A DNA stretch of 64,000 bases from Oscillospiraceae bacterium (lineage in GTDB: Bacteria > Bacillota > Clostridia > Oscillospirales > CAG-382): contig SVQU01000006.1 in NCBI GenBank assembly GCA_015065165.1, forward strand, positions 19,128 through 83,127. Reading direction: 5' to 3'. How positions within the stretch are numbered: the first letter of the stretch is position 1; each line of letters starts with the position of its first letter. The notes under the pieces were generated by a model. It saw only the letters and a program-made list of their open reading frames with translations. It made no database searches and was not told the origin of the DNA. Shown one piece after another: positions 40,804 to 49,332 of the stretch. The translations under genes were made by a program, and so were the position numbers.

Positions 40804-43800
40804 ATGATGTTTTTAAAAAATTATCTAACAACACTATGCTTCAACAACAGCAAATCTCTTGCTGTAGTAAGCGACTTGGATTCTGAAGCTTATGCCTGCC
40901 AAACTATTAACGTGAAGAAAGAAGATTCTACACGCCAAACCTTTACCCTTTCCGGTTGGGCAAAAGGCGAAGGCATCATTGATCGTGAACGCGAAGCGTG
41001 TGAAAAGCCCTCGTTCTGTTTGCGTGCATGTATCAACTACAAATCCGGCGAATGTGAAGAACATATTGCAGAATTTTCGCCTTGCACTGATGGTTGGCAG
41101 TTTGCTTCGGTTGAATTCGCAAAGGAAAAATTCTGCGCTGTCGAGTCGATAAAGGTTTATTGCGACTATAGCAACAACGTCGGTACTGCATACTTTGACA
41201 ATATTCAGCTTGTTTGCAACTCTATCGAAACCGAACTTTTTGCAGACGACTTTACAACCATCAGCGAAGACTACTCCGCAGACGAAGATACCGCAGAAGA
41301 TACTTTCAATCCGGGCTTTAGCACCGAAGCAGAAGAAACTGATAGTGCGCCCGAATTCGAAGAAGCAAGAGATCCTCACGGTAATCCCTTCACCGAAACC
41401 AATTTTGTAGATGGCGAATTCGGTACAATCTATCGCTCGTTTAAATACTACAACGATATGGATCATATCGGCAACGACCTCACTTGCGAAACCGACCCCA
41501 GAGGTAACGAAACCAAATATGATGTAAATACAAATACTTCCAAAAACAACGCTGTTATCGACCGTTGCGGTAATAAAACCGAATACGAATATGACAGATT
41601 CGGTGAAGTATCTAAGGTAACCAGCTTTGAAAAAATCGGCGTAGATGACGAAGGTAATCCCATCTATCATCCCCTCGCAGACGTTTCCTATGCGTATTGC
41701 GAATTCGGTCAATTAGGAATGATCTCCCGTGGCGACGGCATGAAATATAACATCGATTATGACGAATTCAATCAACTTCAGGCGATCGGTATCAAGGGTA
41801 AGCCCGAAAAGCTTGTAAAATATGATTACAAGACCGGTTCCGGCAGACTTAAATCCGTAACCTATGCAAACGGTAACGTTATGTATGCTACCTACAACAG
41901 CATTGGTCAGATGATAAGCGAAACCTGGAAAGATACTGAAGACGGCAACATTATTGCATATTATAAATATGTTTATGACGGCAGCGGTAATATCGTAAGA
42001 AGCCTTGACATAGTTTCGGGAATTGAGTATACTTATACCTACGAGGAAGGCAGAATTGTTCGTGCTACCGAAACTGTTGTTATCTATGACAGCAACTGTA
42101 TCGCGGTTTCCAGAGGAGATACAAACACCATATTCTACAGCTATAATAACGAAGGTCAGCTTGTTAAAAAGCGTGTCGTTACTTCTGATGGTGCTGAACG
42201 TATCACCTACTATGAGCACAACGATGACAACACAATCGTTAAGTTCTCCGCAGGCGGTTTGAATGCCACTGCTCACAGCAAAACTGACGGTTTCGGCAGA
42301 AAGATTTTCGACGAAGTGCAGACCGGCAGAGGCTTTGTTTCCAGACAGTTTAGTTACCACGCAGGTGCTGTAACCGACGCTCACAAAGATTCGGACAAAG
42401 TTAAGTCCTCGCCTACCACACAGCTTGTAAGCCGTATTGAGCTTTCCGACGGCAGATCCCTTTCCTATGAATACGATGCTGAAGAACGCATCACCTCTGT
42501 TGTTGAGTCTTATGCTGTTGACGGTCAGCCTGTTACCAATACCATTCTTTACACTTACGATGCACTTGGTCAGCTTCTTACCGAAACGGTTAACGGTGTT
42601 GTAGTGAATGAAATGACCTATGACAATTACGGCAACATTCTTACCAAAAACGGCAAGATTTACACCTATGGCGATTCTGTTTGGAAGGATAAGCTTACCG
42701 CAATCGATGGTCAGGCTATTACCTATGATGCACAGGGCAACCCTGTTTCTTATCTCGGCCATGATTTGACGTGGGAGAAAGGCAGACAGCTTAAATACTT
42801 TGATGGTGTTTCTTACACCTACAATGCAAACGCCATTCGTACTTCTAAAACCGTCAATGGTGCAAAGCACACCTATATCTTAGACGGCACCAAGATTCTT
42901 CGTGAACATTGGATGGAATGCGCCACACCGCACACTATTACTCCTTTGTATGATAACGAAGACTCTGTTTGCGGTATCGACTACGGTAATCATACCTTCT
43001 ATTTCTTGAAGAACCTTCAGGGCGACGTTATTGCCATCGCAGACATCGAGGGCAATGTTGTTGGTCGTTACTCCTACGATGCTTGGGGCGTACCTACCAT
43101 TACTCAAGATAGCTCCTTCACAGTATGGGAAAAAGGCGTTGAGTTATATTCGTTCAATATTGCAGAAGTTAACCCCTTCCGTTACCGTGGTTATTACTAT
43201 GATAACGAAATTGGTTTGTACTATCTCCAAAGTAGGTATTACAACCCTGTAACTGGTAGGTTTGTGAATGCGGACATTCCTGAAATAATCGTCTTACATG
43301 GTAGATATTCTTTAAATGTAAACATGTATGCATATTGCAATAACGATCCAGTTATTGGCAACGATCCTATGGGAATGCTTGATGCAGCTGGCGCCGCAAG
43401 TTGGCTGAATGCAACTGATGTATTCAACATGTATGCACAAGACCTGTATACAGCTTATGCAGCAACTTTAACTAAAATTGGATTATATATAACAGCGTTT
43501 CTTACTCCTAAAGTAAGCGCAGCTTTTTGGTGGCAACCTTGGCTTATTGCAGGCATAGTGGTCGCAGCTGTTGCAATAGTAATTGCTTCTGTTGCAATTA
43601 TATATAATGCTAAAGTAAAGGAAAGAGAAAGAGAAAGACAAAAGTACCTAACGTCTGATAAAACGCTTTCTGATGTCAAGTTAAAACTGCAGTCCGGCAA
43701 GCATTATCACTTAGCCTATATTAGCAAGCAAGGCGAGTTATATAAAACCGGAAATAAAATGACCTTTGTTCAAGCTTTAATTGCATTAGGTATAACTGGT

Positions 43801-44052
43801 GCTGTTAACAGCATTACACGTAGGTACAAATACGACAAAACCAAATCTTCCACTGCCCAACGAACTCTCGAACATAAAGGTAATAGACAATGGGGCATAT
43901 ACGCTGATACTCAATCGGCTGCAAAAGCATTAGCTGTTGTTTTGGGTTCGTCAGAAAAACCCAAAGTGCATGGTTCGGGATATTATGGCCACTATCATGA
44001 TTTTACACACACTTTCCATATATGGTATGGTGGTAAAATCATATATAAATAA
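40804..44052 (+). CDS. RHS-repeat protein with RHS core and C-terminal toxin-like domain, apparently 5'-truncated
   Basis: Many YD-type repeats (YEYDRFGEV, YKYVYDGSGNIV, YTYDALGQL), core NPFRYRGYYYDNEIGLYYLQSRYYNPVTGRFVNAD, variable C-terminus ending GSGYYGHYHDFTHTFHIWYGGKIIYK; no signal peptide. Confidence 0.88.
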   Translation: MMFLKNYLTTLCFNNSKSLAVVSDLDSEAYACQTINVKKEDSTRQTFTLSGWAKGEGIIDREREACEKPSFCLRACINYKSGECEEHIAEFSPCTDGWQFASVEFAKEKFCAVESIKVYCDYSNNVGTAYFDNIQLVCNSIETELFADDFTTISEDYSADEDTAEDTFNPGFSTEAEETDSAPEFEEARDPHGNPFTETNFVDGEFGTIYRSFKYYNDMDHIGNDLTCETDPRGNETKYDVNTNTSKNNAVIDRCGNKTEYEYDRFGEVSKVTSFEKIGVDDEGNPIYHPLADVSYAYCEFGQLGMISRGDGMKYNIDYDEFNQLQAIGIKGKPEKLVKYDYKTGSGRLKSVTYANGNVMYATYNSIGQMISETWKDTEDGNIIAYYKYVYDGSGNIVRSLDIVSGIEYTYTYEEGRIVRATETVVIYDSNCIAVSRGDTNTIFYSYNNEGQLVKKRVVTSDGAERITYYEHNDDNTIVKFSAGGLNATAHSKTDGFGRKIFDEVQTGRGFVSRQFSYHAGAVTDAHKDSDKVKSSPTTQLVSRIELSDGRSLSYEYDAEERITSVVESYAVDGQPVTNTILYTYDALGQLLTETVNGVVVNEMTYDNYGNILTKNGKIYTYGDSVWKDKLTAIDGQAITYDAQGNPVSYLGHDLTWEKGRQLKYFDGVSYTYNANAIRTSKTVNGAKHTYILDGTKILREHWMECATPHTITPLYDNEDSVCGIDYGNHTFYFLKNLQGDVIAIADIEGNVVGRYSYDAWGVPTITQDSSFTVWEKGVELYSFNIAEVNPFRYRGYYYDNEIGLYYLQSRYYNPVTGRFVNADIPEIIVLHGRYSLNVNMYAYCNNDPVIGNDPMGMLDAAGAASWLNATDVFNMYAQDLYTAYAATLTKIGLYITAFLTPKVSAAFWWQPWLIAGIVVAAVAIVIASVAIIYNAKVKERERERQKYLTSDKTLSDVKLKLQSGKHYHLAYISKQGELYKTGNKMTFVQALIALGITGAVNSITRRYKYDKTKSSTAQRTLEHKGNRQWGIYADTQSAAKALAVVLGSSEKPKVHGSGYYGHYHDFTHTFHIWYGGKIIYK

Positions 44053-44058
44053 TCTCAA

Positions 44059-44475
44059 ATGAGGATAATTCATATGCAATGTTATGAAATGCTTTTACCA
44101 TATTTTAGATATTATAGAGATGAAGAAACATCTGATAACTTTTCGTGGTGGTTCTGTGTTTTAGATGAAAATATATACGAAACCAATGATATATACAAAG
44201 AATTTGGTTACACTTCAATATGCGACATTTGCGATTCGGGCAAATTCATCGAATTATACAAAGTAGATATTATTGAAACCAAAAAAGTATTTTTAAAGCA
44301 GTATCATCCAAAAAGTCAAATTTTGAACATTGAACATGACGGAGAATTCGATATTGCCTTTAACTCATTTATAGAAACCAGTTCCAGTTTAGATACATGG
44401 CAGGAATATGAAAAAGCTGTATTAGAATCAGCTCTATTGAAATGGAGTTCAGATAATAATATCATAATTTATTAA
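44059..44475 (+). CDS. Candidate immunity protein for the RHS toxin
   Basis: 138-aa acidic ORF 6 bp after the RHS stop, same strand. Confidence 0.5.
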   Translation: MRIIHMQCYEMLLPYFRYYRDEETSDNFSWWFCVLDENIYETNDIYKEFGYTSICDICDSGKFIELYKVDIIETKKVFLKQYHPKSQILNIEHDGEFDIAFNSFIETSSSLDTWQEYEKAVLESALLKWSSDNNIIIY

Positions 44476-44602
44476 ATTAATCTATGACACTAATAAGTTT
44501 TTAGTTTTGGTATGGGAATGATATTATGGTCATTTCGAACATTGTATATTAACGAATAATAACTCATTATTTTGACATAATATTTGCAATTTTCATTCCA
44601 AT

Positions 44603-44640
44603 GTGATATAGTGTTTTCATAGTAGAACACACTATATCAC
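44603..44640 (+). promoter_or_regulatory. 12-bp inverted repeat overlapping a probable -10
   Basis: GTGATATAGTGT-N14-ACACTATATCAC; TTGCAA-N17-TATAGT promoter-like spacing. Confidence 0.55.
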
Positions 44641-44655
44641 ATTCGGGGGATTTCT

Positions 44656-45042
44656 ATGAAAATCAAAACTATTGCTTTGTTACTTGTTGCGGTATTATGC
44701 TTTTCTTTAACTGCGTGCGGCGAAAGTGAAGCTAAACGTCCAATTGATTACCCAAACAGCAAATGGTCTTGCGATGTTGCCAGTATCACTTTTTCGGTAT
44801 CGGATGATGGAAAAATCATCGATGCAACTATGGTAGATAAAGACGACAACACGTTGCCGATTTCAATTGTTTTTTCTGATACCGATGAAAACAAGGTAAC
44901 CATAACCAATGCTGATGAAACCGAAACATATCTTTCCGGCACTTTTACATCCAGCAAAGACAAGTTCGTGATAACAGTAACCGATATTTACAATACGAAT
45001 CTTAGTATTTCTTCCAGAAGTTTGATATTCAAACGTTCATAA
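44656..45042 (+). CDS. Small lipoprotein
   Basis: MKIKTIALLLVAVLCFSLTACGESEAK lipobox; RBS-like CGGGGGA upstream. Confidence 0.75.
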   Translation: MKIKTIALLLVAVLCFSLTACGESEAKRPIDYPNSKWSCDVASITFSVSDDGKIIDATMVDKDDNTLPISIVFSDTDENKVTITNADETETYLSGTFTSSKDKFVITVTDIYNTNLSISSRSLIFKRS

Positions 45043-45049
45043 CTCAAAA

Positions 45050-45085
45050 AAGAACCATCTGTTCAATCTCGAACAGATGGTTCTT
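45050..45085 (+). terminator. Rho-independent terminator
   Basis: AAGAACCATCTGTTC-AATCTC-GAACAGATGGTTCTT. Confidence 0.8.
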
Positions 45086-45193
45086 ATTATTTTTACCGCA
45101 TAGTTTTAATATTTGAATGATACTTATTATACTCTTGAAATTTCACAAATAAATGTTATAATATTATAAATCGACGACAATACTGAGGTTCTT

Positions 45194-45682
45194 ATGAAAG
45201 TTTCTGAATTAAGGCTTAATGATATAAAAGAAGTTAACGGTTCTATTAAATCATTAAAAACCAAAGAAATTATCAATAAAATAACGCTGAGTTTTGATAT
45301 TTCTTCAAGAAAGAAACTTGCCAAGTTATTTATTTGCAATATTGTTACACCAGATGTGCAAAATTTGTGTATCGAACAATTATCTATAGAACAATCCGGG
45401 AACGAACTATTAACCAGAGGTCAATCTTCTTATGTCGATACCAAAACAGGATTTGTTTTATTTCCTCAAAGAACTTCCCCGCCCCACTTCGAAGCAACAT
45501 TTCAAGCTAAAACGGCATCAACTACAGATACACAACGCTGTTACGATATAGAAATGAATTTCGGCGATTTTTCATTCGACTTTTCAACCTCAGAAAAAAT
45601 CGAACATGCCGATAAAATAATCTATAAAAATGTAAACTTGCTGATTCACCCTAGCGACAATATAGTAAAGGTTTTGGAATAA
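45194..45682 (+). CDS. Hypothetical protein
   Basis: 162-aa ORF in island; no recognised domain. Confidence 0.55.
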   Translation: MKVSELRLNDIKEVNGSIKSLKTKEIINKITLSFDISSRKKLAKLFICNIVTPDVQNLCIEQLSIEQSGNELLTRGQSSYVDTKTGFVLFPQRTSPPHFEATFQAKTASTTDTQRCYDIEMNFGDFSFDFSTSEKIEHADKIIYKNVNLLIHPSDNIVKVLE

Positions 45683-45726
45683 GTTTCTTAACCATGTGTA
45701 TCCATTATATGTAATTTTGATTTTTG

Positions 45727-45752
45727 TTTGACCACAATTTTGACCACAATTG
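45727..45752. repeat. 26-bp island-end repeat, right copy
   Basis: Identical to 37243..37268. Confidence 0.9.
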
Positions 45753-45869
45753 TAACCCGAACAGAAAAAACAAACGGAATATATGTTTCAAAAATGCGAA
45801 TTTTTGGCTGGAAAACATAACGAAAAGAGCCAAAATAATGCTTTTTTACCCAAAAAATGTTCTCGGAGC

Positions 45870-45916
45870 GCTTTGGGAGCAAGATGCTGCAGGTTCGAGT
45901 CCTGTCACTTCGACCA
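45870..45916 (+). tRNA. 3' half of a disrupted tRNA-Pro(UGG)
   Basis: GCTTTGGGAGCAAG-ATGCT-GCAGG-TTCGAGT-CCTGT-CACTTCG-A-CCA; complements the 37101 half. Confidence 0.85.
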
Positions 45917-46022
45917 AAAAGGCTCAGGAAGTATTGTTTCCGGAGCCTTTTCTATGTTTGACTTTCATACCTACCTATTGCTAAATAGCCGCTGTTGTGA
46001 TATAATTAAATGAGGTGATTAT

Positions 46023-46418
46023 ATGAACAAAACACATAAAATTATGATATTCATCAAATTTGTTTTATTGGAATGTTTAATGTACGTATGCGCATTATTA
46101 AGTATAATATGTTATGCTGGTGGTTTTTATATTGATATATTAAATACTATAATCGCAATAATCCTTGCACATGTAGGATATAAATTCACAACCGGGATTA
46201 TTGATATCACATTTGTGTATATCAATTTATTGTTATCGGTTTATATAGGTTCAAAATATCAAACATTACTGTACTATAATAACATAAGCTCCGATCCACT
46301 AACATTAGTTGCTGGTGATACATTTATGCGCATTGCATTTATTACCACATTTGTATTTGTTATTTTGTTTATGATGATTAGAATTGTAAAGGTAATTAAA
46401 GCAAATAAATGTGTATGA
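46023..46418 (+). CDS. Small membrane protein
   Basis: 131-aa, about four hydrophobic segments. Confidence 0.55.
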   Translation: MNKTHKIMIFIKFVLLECLMYVCALLSIICYAGGFYIDILNTIIAIILAHVGYKFTTGIIDITFVYINLLLSVYIGSKYQTLLYYNNISSDPLTLVAGDTFMRIAFITTFVFVILFMMIRIVKVIKANKCV

Positions 46419-46605
46419 ATTTGATTATTCATCTAATTTTGTTTACACAAACAAGACAAGGCTAAACCTCATATCAACTACTTTAATAATTGATATCTTG
46501 TTGTTATTAGCGATTAACTATCTTGAACTCGTAAATAGTTTTCATAGCGATATGCCTCACAGACAATGCGTTCTTGAAAAAGTTTATTCGTACTTGCAAC
46601 TTTAA
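46411..46605 (+). CDS. Fragment of small membrane protein family ending FHSxMPHRxCVLxKV
   Basis: C-terminus FHSDMPHRQCVLEKV matches the tail of the 48297..48665 reading frame. Confidence 0.45.
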   Translation: MYEFDYSSNFVYTNKTRLNLISTTLIIDILLLLAINYLELVNSFHSDMPHRQCVLEKVYSYLQL

Positions 46606-46639
46606 ATTCCTTTATTACAACAGGAGAATGTAACATCAT

Positions 46640-47491
46640 ATGAAAATTTTCAACATTTTGAAAACTGACAAAAAATATATAAAGTCGATATATGGTTTAC
46701 TAATATTCCAATTGTATATCGCCATACTATATTGGATAGACGATAATCCAAGCAATAGCTATATATATATAATAGTGCATCCAATATTCTCGGCTATTTA
46801 TGGTTGTACGTCTTTTCTTTCTTCCAAAAAAGTAATAGTTCCAAACTTGATTTTGGTAGTATGTACCATTCCTTTTTGTTATATTATCGAGTTGCTCTTT
46901 GATGATAGGATGCCGTTTTTATCTATATTAGGTCCTATCGTTTCTTTAATATTTTCATTGTTAATGAAGCTCGCGGTATATATTTCAAACAAATCAACCC
47001 AATCTCCTCAACCAATACAATCCCAAAAGACGGCGCAATTATATCAAGCACCGCAAATAACACAATCGAACAAACCAACGCAATCCGCAAAACGTGCTAA
47101 ATATCTATTTCTATGTGTATATGCAGTCGCTGTGCTTGTAAGCTACGTTATTTACATTTTTGGCGATGATGTGGGTTCTATAACACGCATTGTATCTATA
47201 ATACGCGTTGTATATTGGGCTCTTTACGTGGTATCAATCTTTCCTTTACTCGCTGTTGGATACGGTATTTTTGCGTATTTACAAACCAAACGGGTTTGGT
47301 TGCCCAATTTGTGCCTATTTGTACTGTTTTTAACCTTGACGATTATTTTAGAAATGACCAATACCTACTATGATATGCCAAATGGGTTCTGGATGTCTGT
47401 TTTACTGTTTATTATATCCACCGTATCTTCGTTAATTACAAAGGTTGTGGTTAAACGTAAAATGCGCAGTGAAGAACAGAGCGATGAATAG
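46640..47491 (+). CDS. Membrane protein with internally duplicated multi-TM domain
   Basis: Two halves joined by a Gln/Pro/Ser-rich linker (NKSTQSPQPIQSQKTAQLYQAPQITQSNKPTQSAKRAK). Confidence 0.6.
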   Translation: MKIFNILKTDKKYIKSIYGLLIFQLYIAILYWIDDNPSNSYIYIIVHPIFSAIYGCTSFLSSKKVIVPNLILVVCTIPFCYIIELLFDDRMPFLSILGPIVSLIFSLLMKLAVYISNKSTQSPQPIQSQKTAQLYQAPQITQSNKPTQSAKRAKYLFLCVYAVAVLVSYVIYIFGDDVGSITRIVSIIRVVYWALYVVSIFPLLAVGYGIFAYLQTKRVWLPNLCLFVLFLTLTIILEMTNTYYDMPNGFWMSVLLFIISTVSSLITKVVVKRKMRSEEQSDE

Positions 47492-47521
47492 GATTTATAA
47501 TAGAATTTTTTATGTTATATC

Positions 47522-47583
47522 TTTCTGTTGTATAGACTTTTAAGTTAGGTACTTCTTTGAGGTATCAAATTGACAGAGGGCTA
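47522..47583. repeat. 62-bp direct repeat, copy 1
   Basis: TTTCTGTTGTATAGACTTTTAAGTTAGGTACTTCTTTGAGGTATCAAATTGACAGAGGGCTA; 2 mismatches to 49204..49265. Confidence 0.9.
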
Positions 47584-47696
47584 TCTACTTTTATCAATAC
47601 CTTAAAAAATACCGCACAACGAATACTTGATTTTGTAAAAGCTTTGATATGGGACAGCATGATCAAAGCCTTTGCGCTCTGTGGTTGAGGAAATAT

Positions 47697-48191
47697 ATGT
47701 ACAATCAATATGAAAATGTGTTACATGGCGTTTTGCGATATGAGCAAACACAAAATTCTATAATTATAATTTCGTCTATACTGATCTTTGCATTAGTTTT
47801 CTTTGTGGCGTTCAAATATACTCCCAAAGCAACTACTAACAAATTAATTATGTATATCGTAATTGCAATTTTAGTTTTATCTTTTATCGGCTATATTATC
47901 TATTATTGGGTTTACACATCTAACATAGAAAAGGATATAGAAGATAAAAATTATGTTGTTTATTCGGGAACATTTACGCATGATAACTTTCAAAAAGATT
48001 CCTTTTATCATAACATTTATATATTCGACGATGATGGACATAAATATAGACTAAATTATCCCGATTACGGAAATCAATATAAAACTTATCGAGAATTTGA
48101 AATATTACCATTCGATACCTTTAACGGAACAATAGTTTATACCAAAAATAGTAGAATCGTTTTAGAATGGTCGATAAGTAATGATGAATAA
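47697..48191 (+). CDS. Two-TM protein with C-terminal soluble domain
   Basis: MYNQYENVLHGVLRYEQTQNS; start chosen after a GAGGAAAT RBS. Confidence 0.55.
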   Translation: MYNQYENVLHGVLRYEQTQNSIIIISSILIFALVFFVAFKYTPKATTNKLIMYIVIAILVLSFIGYIIYYWVYTSNIEKDIEDKNYVVYSGTFTHDNFQKDSFYHNIYIFDDDGHKYRLNYPDYGNQYKTYREFEILPFDTFNGTIVYTKNSRIVLEWSISNDE

Positions 48192-48296
48192 CACATCTTC
48201 ATAATTGATAGAACCACTAATATTATTCATAGAGCAAATTATTGTAACAATGCCACACTAATTCTTGTTTAGCTTGAACATCAAAAGGAGACGAAT

Positions 48297-48665
48297 ATGA
48301 CCAAAACACAGAAAACGGTTATAAATATCATAACAATACTATTGCTTAACGTTGCTTTTTGGATATGTAACGATTATCCGCGCCATCTTTTGGAATTTGG
48401 CGAGGTAACGTCGGGCTTGTCGATTTTTCTTAATCTGTTGTATTTCGCCTTTTTCTATTACTTTGTGATTTTGGCGTTTAAACGCAACGAAACCCTGTTT
48501 TCCAACCGCTTTTGAGACGAAAAAACGGCAATAAAGTTTCTTCCCCTTTTACTTATTATCCAGCTTGTTTTTGATGGCGGAAATGAATATTGGGATCTTT
48601 TTCATTCAAAAATGCCTCACAGAGAATGTGTTCTTTCAAAAGTAATGGAATGTCTATTAATTTAA
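48297..48665 (+). pseudogene. Small membrane protein gene interrupted by in-frame TGA at 48513-48515
   Basis: Same frame continues 49 codons past TGA and ends FHSKMPHRECVLSKVMECLLI, homologous to the 46411..46605 tail. Confidence 0.6.
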
Positions 48666-48692
48666 TATAGTATTTTTACGGAGTACTAACTT

Positions 48693-49145
48693 ATGAGAAA
48701 AAACATAGAAATAATAAACAAAAAATACAAAATGTTCTATATAATCTTTACTTTCATAAATGGTTTAGCATTTGCTGGTATTGCAAGCGGTGGCGACCTA
48801 GGAATGATGCCCATTTTAGTTCTTTTCTGGATTTTTTCCTTTTTGATTGCTATTTTTCATGGGTATATAACTTATGCTAAAATTCATTCGTTTTTTATAC
48901 CACATTTGTGTTTTTACATTTCTTGGGTTGTTTCACTATTGCCACTTATGTTTTTGCTTCCGAAAGAGGATATTGATGACTTAATTGATATTTTCCAGAT
49001 AGCGTCTATTTTCTTGTTGATTTCTTGCATCGGAGCGTTGATAGCTAAAATAGTGATGATAATTAAAAGAACTAATATATCAAAAGTTAGTGAAATCATT
49101 TCTAAGGTTGAAGAAACAACATCAAGCGACACCGATTCAGATTAA
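48693..49145 (+). CDS. Small multi-TM membrane protein
   Basis: 150-aa with about four TM segments; resembles a half of the 46640..47491 protein. Confidence 0.55.
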   Translation: MRKNIEIINKKYKMFYIIFTFINGLAFAGIASGGDLGMMPILVLFWIFSFLIAIFHGYITYAKIHSFFIPHLCFYISWVVSLLPLMFLLPKEDIDDLIDIFQIASIFLLISCIGALIAKIVMIIKRTNISKVSEIISKVEETTSSDTDSD

Positions 49146-49203
49146 ATAGATAGTTAGCAATGTAATCAATTCTAAAATAAATGTTTGTTAGCTTATAGTC
49201 TAT

Positions 49204-49265
49204 TTTCTGTTGTATAAACTTTTAAGTTAGGTACTTATTTGAGGTATCAAATTGACAGAGGGCTA
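49204..49265. repeat. 62-bp direct repeat, copy 2
   Basis: See copy 1 at 47522..47583. Confidence 0.9.
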
Positions 49266-49332
49266 CTGACACCTAATGGGCGCAGTAGCCCCTTGTTGAA
49301 AAGAAATTGAATATTAAAGCAGATAATAACGG

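Noticed and set aside
40581-40886. 101-aa plus-strand ORF as an independent gene
   Set aside because: Sits at the integrase/RHS junction, overlaps the RHS frame and shows no recognisable domain; likely a fragment, so not listed as a CDS.
41713-42870. 385-aa minus-strand ORF over the RHS gene (also 40834..41712)
   Set aside because: Antisense to repetitive YD-repeat coding; periodic codons create open antisense frames.
37101-45916. Functional trans-spliced split tRNA
   Set aside because: Split tRNAs of that kind are archaeal; att-like overlap, integrase remnant and island cargo point to insertion disruption.
47584-47689. Short open frame after 62-bp repeat copy 1 (YQIDRGLSTFINTLKNTAQRILDFVKALIWDSMIKAFALCG)
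   Set aside because: Could be the end of a lost gene, but no start, no family recognised, and copy 2 diverges immediately; insufficient support.
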